Assembly (NCBI RefSeq): GCF_000472525.1
Contig: NZ_AWZT01000016.1
Span: 39,397 to 103,396, forward strand
Length of the DNA stretch: 64,000 bases
Direction of reading: 5' to 3'
From: Paraburkholderia dilworthii
GTDB taxonomy: Bacteria > Pseudomonadota > Gammaproteobacteria > Burkholderiales > Burkholderiaceae
Part shown: piece after piece, positions 61,962 through 64,000 of the stretch
Layout: every line of letters starts with the position of its first letter
Numbering within the stretch: position 1 is the stretch's first letter
The notes under the pieces: model-generated
What the model was told of the DNA's origin: nothing
Seen by the model: only the letters and a program-made list of their open reading frames with translations
Database searches by the model: none
Position numbers and translations under genes: made by a program

Positions 61962-63481
61962 AGATTCGCGCACAGATCGGCATGGTCCTCAATCTGGACA
62001 AGTGCATCGGTTGCCATACCTGCTCGGTGACGTGCAAGAACGTCTGGACGAGCCGCGAGGGCGTCGAATACGCGTGGTTCAATAACGTGGAAACGAAGCC
62101 GGGCATCGGCTATCCGAAACAGTGGGAGAACCAGGATAAATGGAACGGCGGCTGGAAACGCAACGCGGACGGCTCGATTGAACCACGCCAGGGCAGCCGG
62201 TTGAAAGTGCTGTCGCGCCTCTTTGCGAACCCGAACCTGCCGCAGATCGACGACTACTACGAGCCGTTCACATTCGACTACGAGCACTTGCAGGCCGCGC
62301 CGGAAATGAAAGCGCCGCCGGTTGCGCGACCGCGCAGCCTGATTACCGGCAAGCGGATGGAAAAGATCGAGTGGGGTCCGAACTGGGAAGAAATTCTCGG
62401 CGGCGAGTTCGAGAAGCGCAGCAAGGACAAGAATTTCGACGACGTGCAGAAGGACATCTACGGTCAGTTCGAAAACACGTTCATGATGTATCTGCCGCGG
62501 CTGTGCGAGCACTGCCTGAATCCGGCGTGCGTCGCGAGTTGCCCGTCGGGCTCGATCTATAAGCGCGAGGAAGACGGCATCGTGCTGATCGATCAGGACA
62601 AGTGCCGCGGGTGGCGCATGTGCGTGTCCGGCTGTCCATATAAGAAGATCTACTACAACTGGCAGTCGGGCAAGGCCGAGAAATGCATCTTCTGCTATCC
62701 GCGCATTGAAAGCGGCCAGCCGACCGTGTGTTCGGAGACGTGCGTCGGACGCATTCGTTATCTCGGCGTACTGCTCTACGACGCCGACAGGATAGAGGCG
62801 GCTGCTTCTGTCGAACGCGAGACCGATCTCTATCAGGCGCAGCTCGACGTGTTTCTCGATCCGAACGATCCGGCTGTGATCGCGCAGGCGCACGCCGACG
62901 GCATCCCCGACGCGTGGCTCGAAGCAGCGAAGACGAGCCCCGTCTACAGGATGGCGATGGACTGGAAGGTGGCGCTGCCGCTGCACCCCGAATACCGCAC
63001 GTTGCCAATGGTCTGGTACGTGCCGCCGCTTTCGCCGATCACCACTGCGGCGAGCGAAGGCCACATGAGCCTGAACGGCGAAATACCCGATGTCACGCAA
63101 CTGCGCATTCCGGTCAAATATTTGGCCAATCTGCTGACTGCCGGCGACGAGGCGCCAGTGATCCGCGCACTTGAACGAATGCTGGCGATGCGCGCCTATC
63201 AGCGCGAAAAGCATGTCGACGGCCGCGAGAATCCGGCGGTGCTCGCGCAGGTCGGTTTGAGCCGCGACGAAGTGGAGGACATGTATCGCGTGATGGCACT
63301 CGCGAGCTACGAAGACCGCTTCGTCGTGCCGGGCACGCACCGCGAGTATGCGGAGAATCTCTATGACCTGAAGGGCGGTTGCGGCTTCTCGTTCGGCAAC
63401 GGTTGTTCGGACGGTGCGAGCTCGACAAGTCTGTTCGGCGGCAAGAAGAGGCGCACGATTCCCATCAAGGCGAAGGTATGA
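61958..63481 (+). CDS. narH: Respiratory nitrate reductase beta subunit
   Basis: A 507-residue iron-sulfur subunit transferring electrons from NarI to NarG. Its start overlaps the narG stop by 4 bases (ATGA). Four cluster motifs are present: CIGCHTCSVTCKN near residue 16, CEHCLNPACVASCP near residue 184, CRGWRMCVSGCPYKK near residue 217 (with Trp in place of the fourth Cys, giving the [3Fe-4S] centre) and CIFCYPRIESGQPTVCSETC near residue 244. Length matches the E. coli form (512). Confidence 0.95.
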   Translation: MKIRAQIGMVLNLDKCIGCHTCSVTCKNVWTSREGVEYAWFNNVETKPGIGYPKQWENQDKWNGGWKRNADGSIEPRQGSRLKVLSRLFANPNLPQIDDYYEPFTFDYEHLQAAPEMKAPPVARPRSLITGKRMEKIEWGPNWEEILGGEFEKRSKDKNFDDVQKDIYGQFENTFMMYLPRLCEHCLNPACVASCPSGSIYKREEDGIVLIDQDKCRGWRMCVSGCPYKKIYYNWQSGKAEKCIFCYPRIESGQPTVCSETCVGRIRYLGVLLYDADRIEAAASVERETDLYQAQLDVFLDPNDPAVIAQAHADGIPDAWLEAAKTSPVYRMAMDWKVALPLHPEYRTLPMVWYVPPLSPITTAASEGHMSLNGEIPDVTQLRIPVKYLANLLTAGDEAPVIRALERMLAMRAYQREKHVDGRENPAVLAQVGLSRDEVEDMYRVMALASYEDRFVVPGTHREYAENLYDLKGGCGFSFGNGCSDGASSTSLFGGKKRRTIPIKAKV

Positions 63482-63492
63482 AAGGTCCTGAC

Positions 63493-64000
63493 ATGAATGC
63501 TCAAGCTCATCATGTGGCCGCGCGCGTGCTTGCCGCATTGCTAGGTTATCCCGACGCGGCGTTGCGCGCGATGCTGCCGGATCTGCGCTTTGCGCTGCAG
63601 TCGGACCGCGCGCTGTCCAACGCATGCCGCGAGGCCGTCGCCGAACTGATAGACGCTTTGCAATACGCCGACGCGCTCGAAGCCGAAGCGCGCTACGTCG
63701 ACACGTTCGACCGCGCGCGCAAGACATCGCTTCATTTGTTCGAACACGTGCACGGCGATTCCCGCGAGCGCGGTCCCGCGCTGATCGATCTTCAGGAAAC
63801 GTACGCGCAACAAGGCCTGTTCCTCACGGCCGGCGAATTGCCGGACTACTTGCCGGTCGTTCTCGAATTCGCCGCGATGCAACAGGAGGCGGCCGCGCGC
63901 GAGTTTCTGGCCGAGATGGCGCACCTGTTGCAATCGATCCACGCGGCGCTGGCGCGCCAGCACAGCCCCTACGCGGCAGCAGTGGCGGCTGCACTGCATC
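63493..64000 (+). CDS. narJ: Nitrate reductase molybdenum cofactor assembly chaperone (partial)
   Basis: The first 169 codons of a TorD/NarJ-type chaperone that inserts the molybdenum cofactor into NarG; the window ends inside the gene. The start region ARVLAALLGYPDAALRAMLPDLRFAL, the YVDTFDRARKTSLHLFEHVHGDSRERGPALIDL motif and LFLTAGELPDYLPVVLEFAAM are family marks. The ATG at 63493 has AAAGGT upstream; an ATG at 63478 in frame overlaps the narH stop. narI should follow outside the window. Confidence 0.9.
   Translation, partial: MNAQAHHVAARVLAALLGYPDAALRAMLPDLRFALQSDRALSNACREAVAELIDALQYADALEAEARYVDTFDRARKTSLHLFEHVHGDSRERGPALIDLQETYAQQGLFLTAGELPDYLPVVLEFAAMQQEAAAREFLAEMAHLLQSIHAALARQHSPYAAAVAAALH

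Noticed and set aside
61850..63727. A 625-codon open frame on the minus strand opposite narH
   Set aside because: It is the shadow of narG/narH/narJ in a frame rich in Arg and Ala, with no motif or ribosome binding site.

Overview
The window is about 62% GC, has short gaps between genes, uses GTG starts often, and its closest recognisable protein families (Gram-negative porin, caa3 oxidase with fused CtaC, DUF4142, DUF2795, YjzC-like, nar operon order) are those of Burkholderiaceae. A soil or plant-associated Paraburkholderia or Caballeronia is the best guess from content alone. No rRNA, tRNA, CRISPR array, insertion sequence or phage gene was seen. It looks like chromosome or chromid sequence that is rich in respiratory and catabolic genes and carries two decayed genes.

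Layout. 0-5.3 kb: small unknown proteins, a Nudix hydrolase, then a membrane PQQ glucose dehydrogenase (gcd) with a porin. 5.4-7.9 kb: a cyanide-insensitive bd-type quinol oxidase (cioAB) with a 35-residue DUF2474 peptide. 8.2-11.1 kb: a YdeP-type molybdopterin oxidoreductase and a membrane-anchored hemerythrin. 11.3-14.3 kb: a nadE pseudogene (frameshift, two TAG codons, internal deletion), pncC, a possible small RNA with a strong terminator, and a GNAT enzyme. 14.4-20.6 kb: a caa3 cytochrome oxidase operon joined mostly by 4-base overlaps, ending in a triheme cytochrome c. 20.9-34.5 kb: stress and signalling genes, with two hybrid histidine kinases, two small heat-shock proteins (the first behind a hairpin that hides its ribosome binding site), a glycosyltransferase and many very small hydrophilic proteins. 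34.6-37 kb: a GNAT enzyme and ArsR-nemA. 37.2-42.5 kb: the lower gallate/protocatechuate 4,5-cleavage pathway (ligJ, ligK), an aromatic-acid transporter and an IclR regulator, with a decayed dicarboxylate transporter fragment. 42.8-47.9 kb: a divergent sugar-acid operon (IlvD/EDD dehydratase, RraA-like protein, MFS transporter) and a LacI regulator, with two matching palindromes upstream. 48.5-52.3 kb: cytochrome bo3 oxidase cyoABCD. 52.4 kb to the end: narXL, narK1, narK2, narG, narH and the start of narJ, with an FNR/Anr box.

How it fits together. The window encodes most of a flexible respiratory chain: periplasmic glucose oxidation feeding quinone (gcd), three different terminal oxidases (bd-type, caa3, bo3) and nitrate respiration under anaerobic control. 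Around these sit carbon-source modules for an aromatic acid and a sugar acid. The most interesting non-coding signals are the candidate RNA thermometer before hsp20, the orphan promoter-terminator pair at 13.55-13.71 kb, and the paired operators spaced exactly 63 bp apart before the IlvD/EDD dehydratase.
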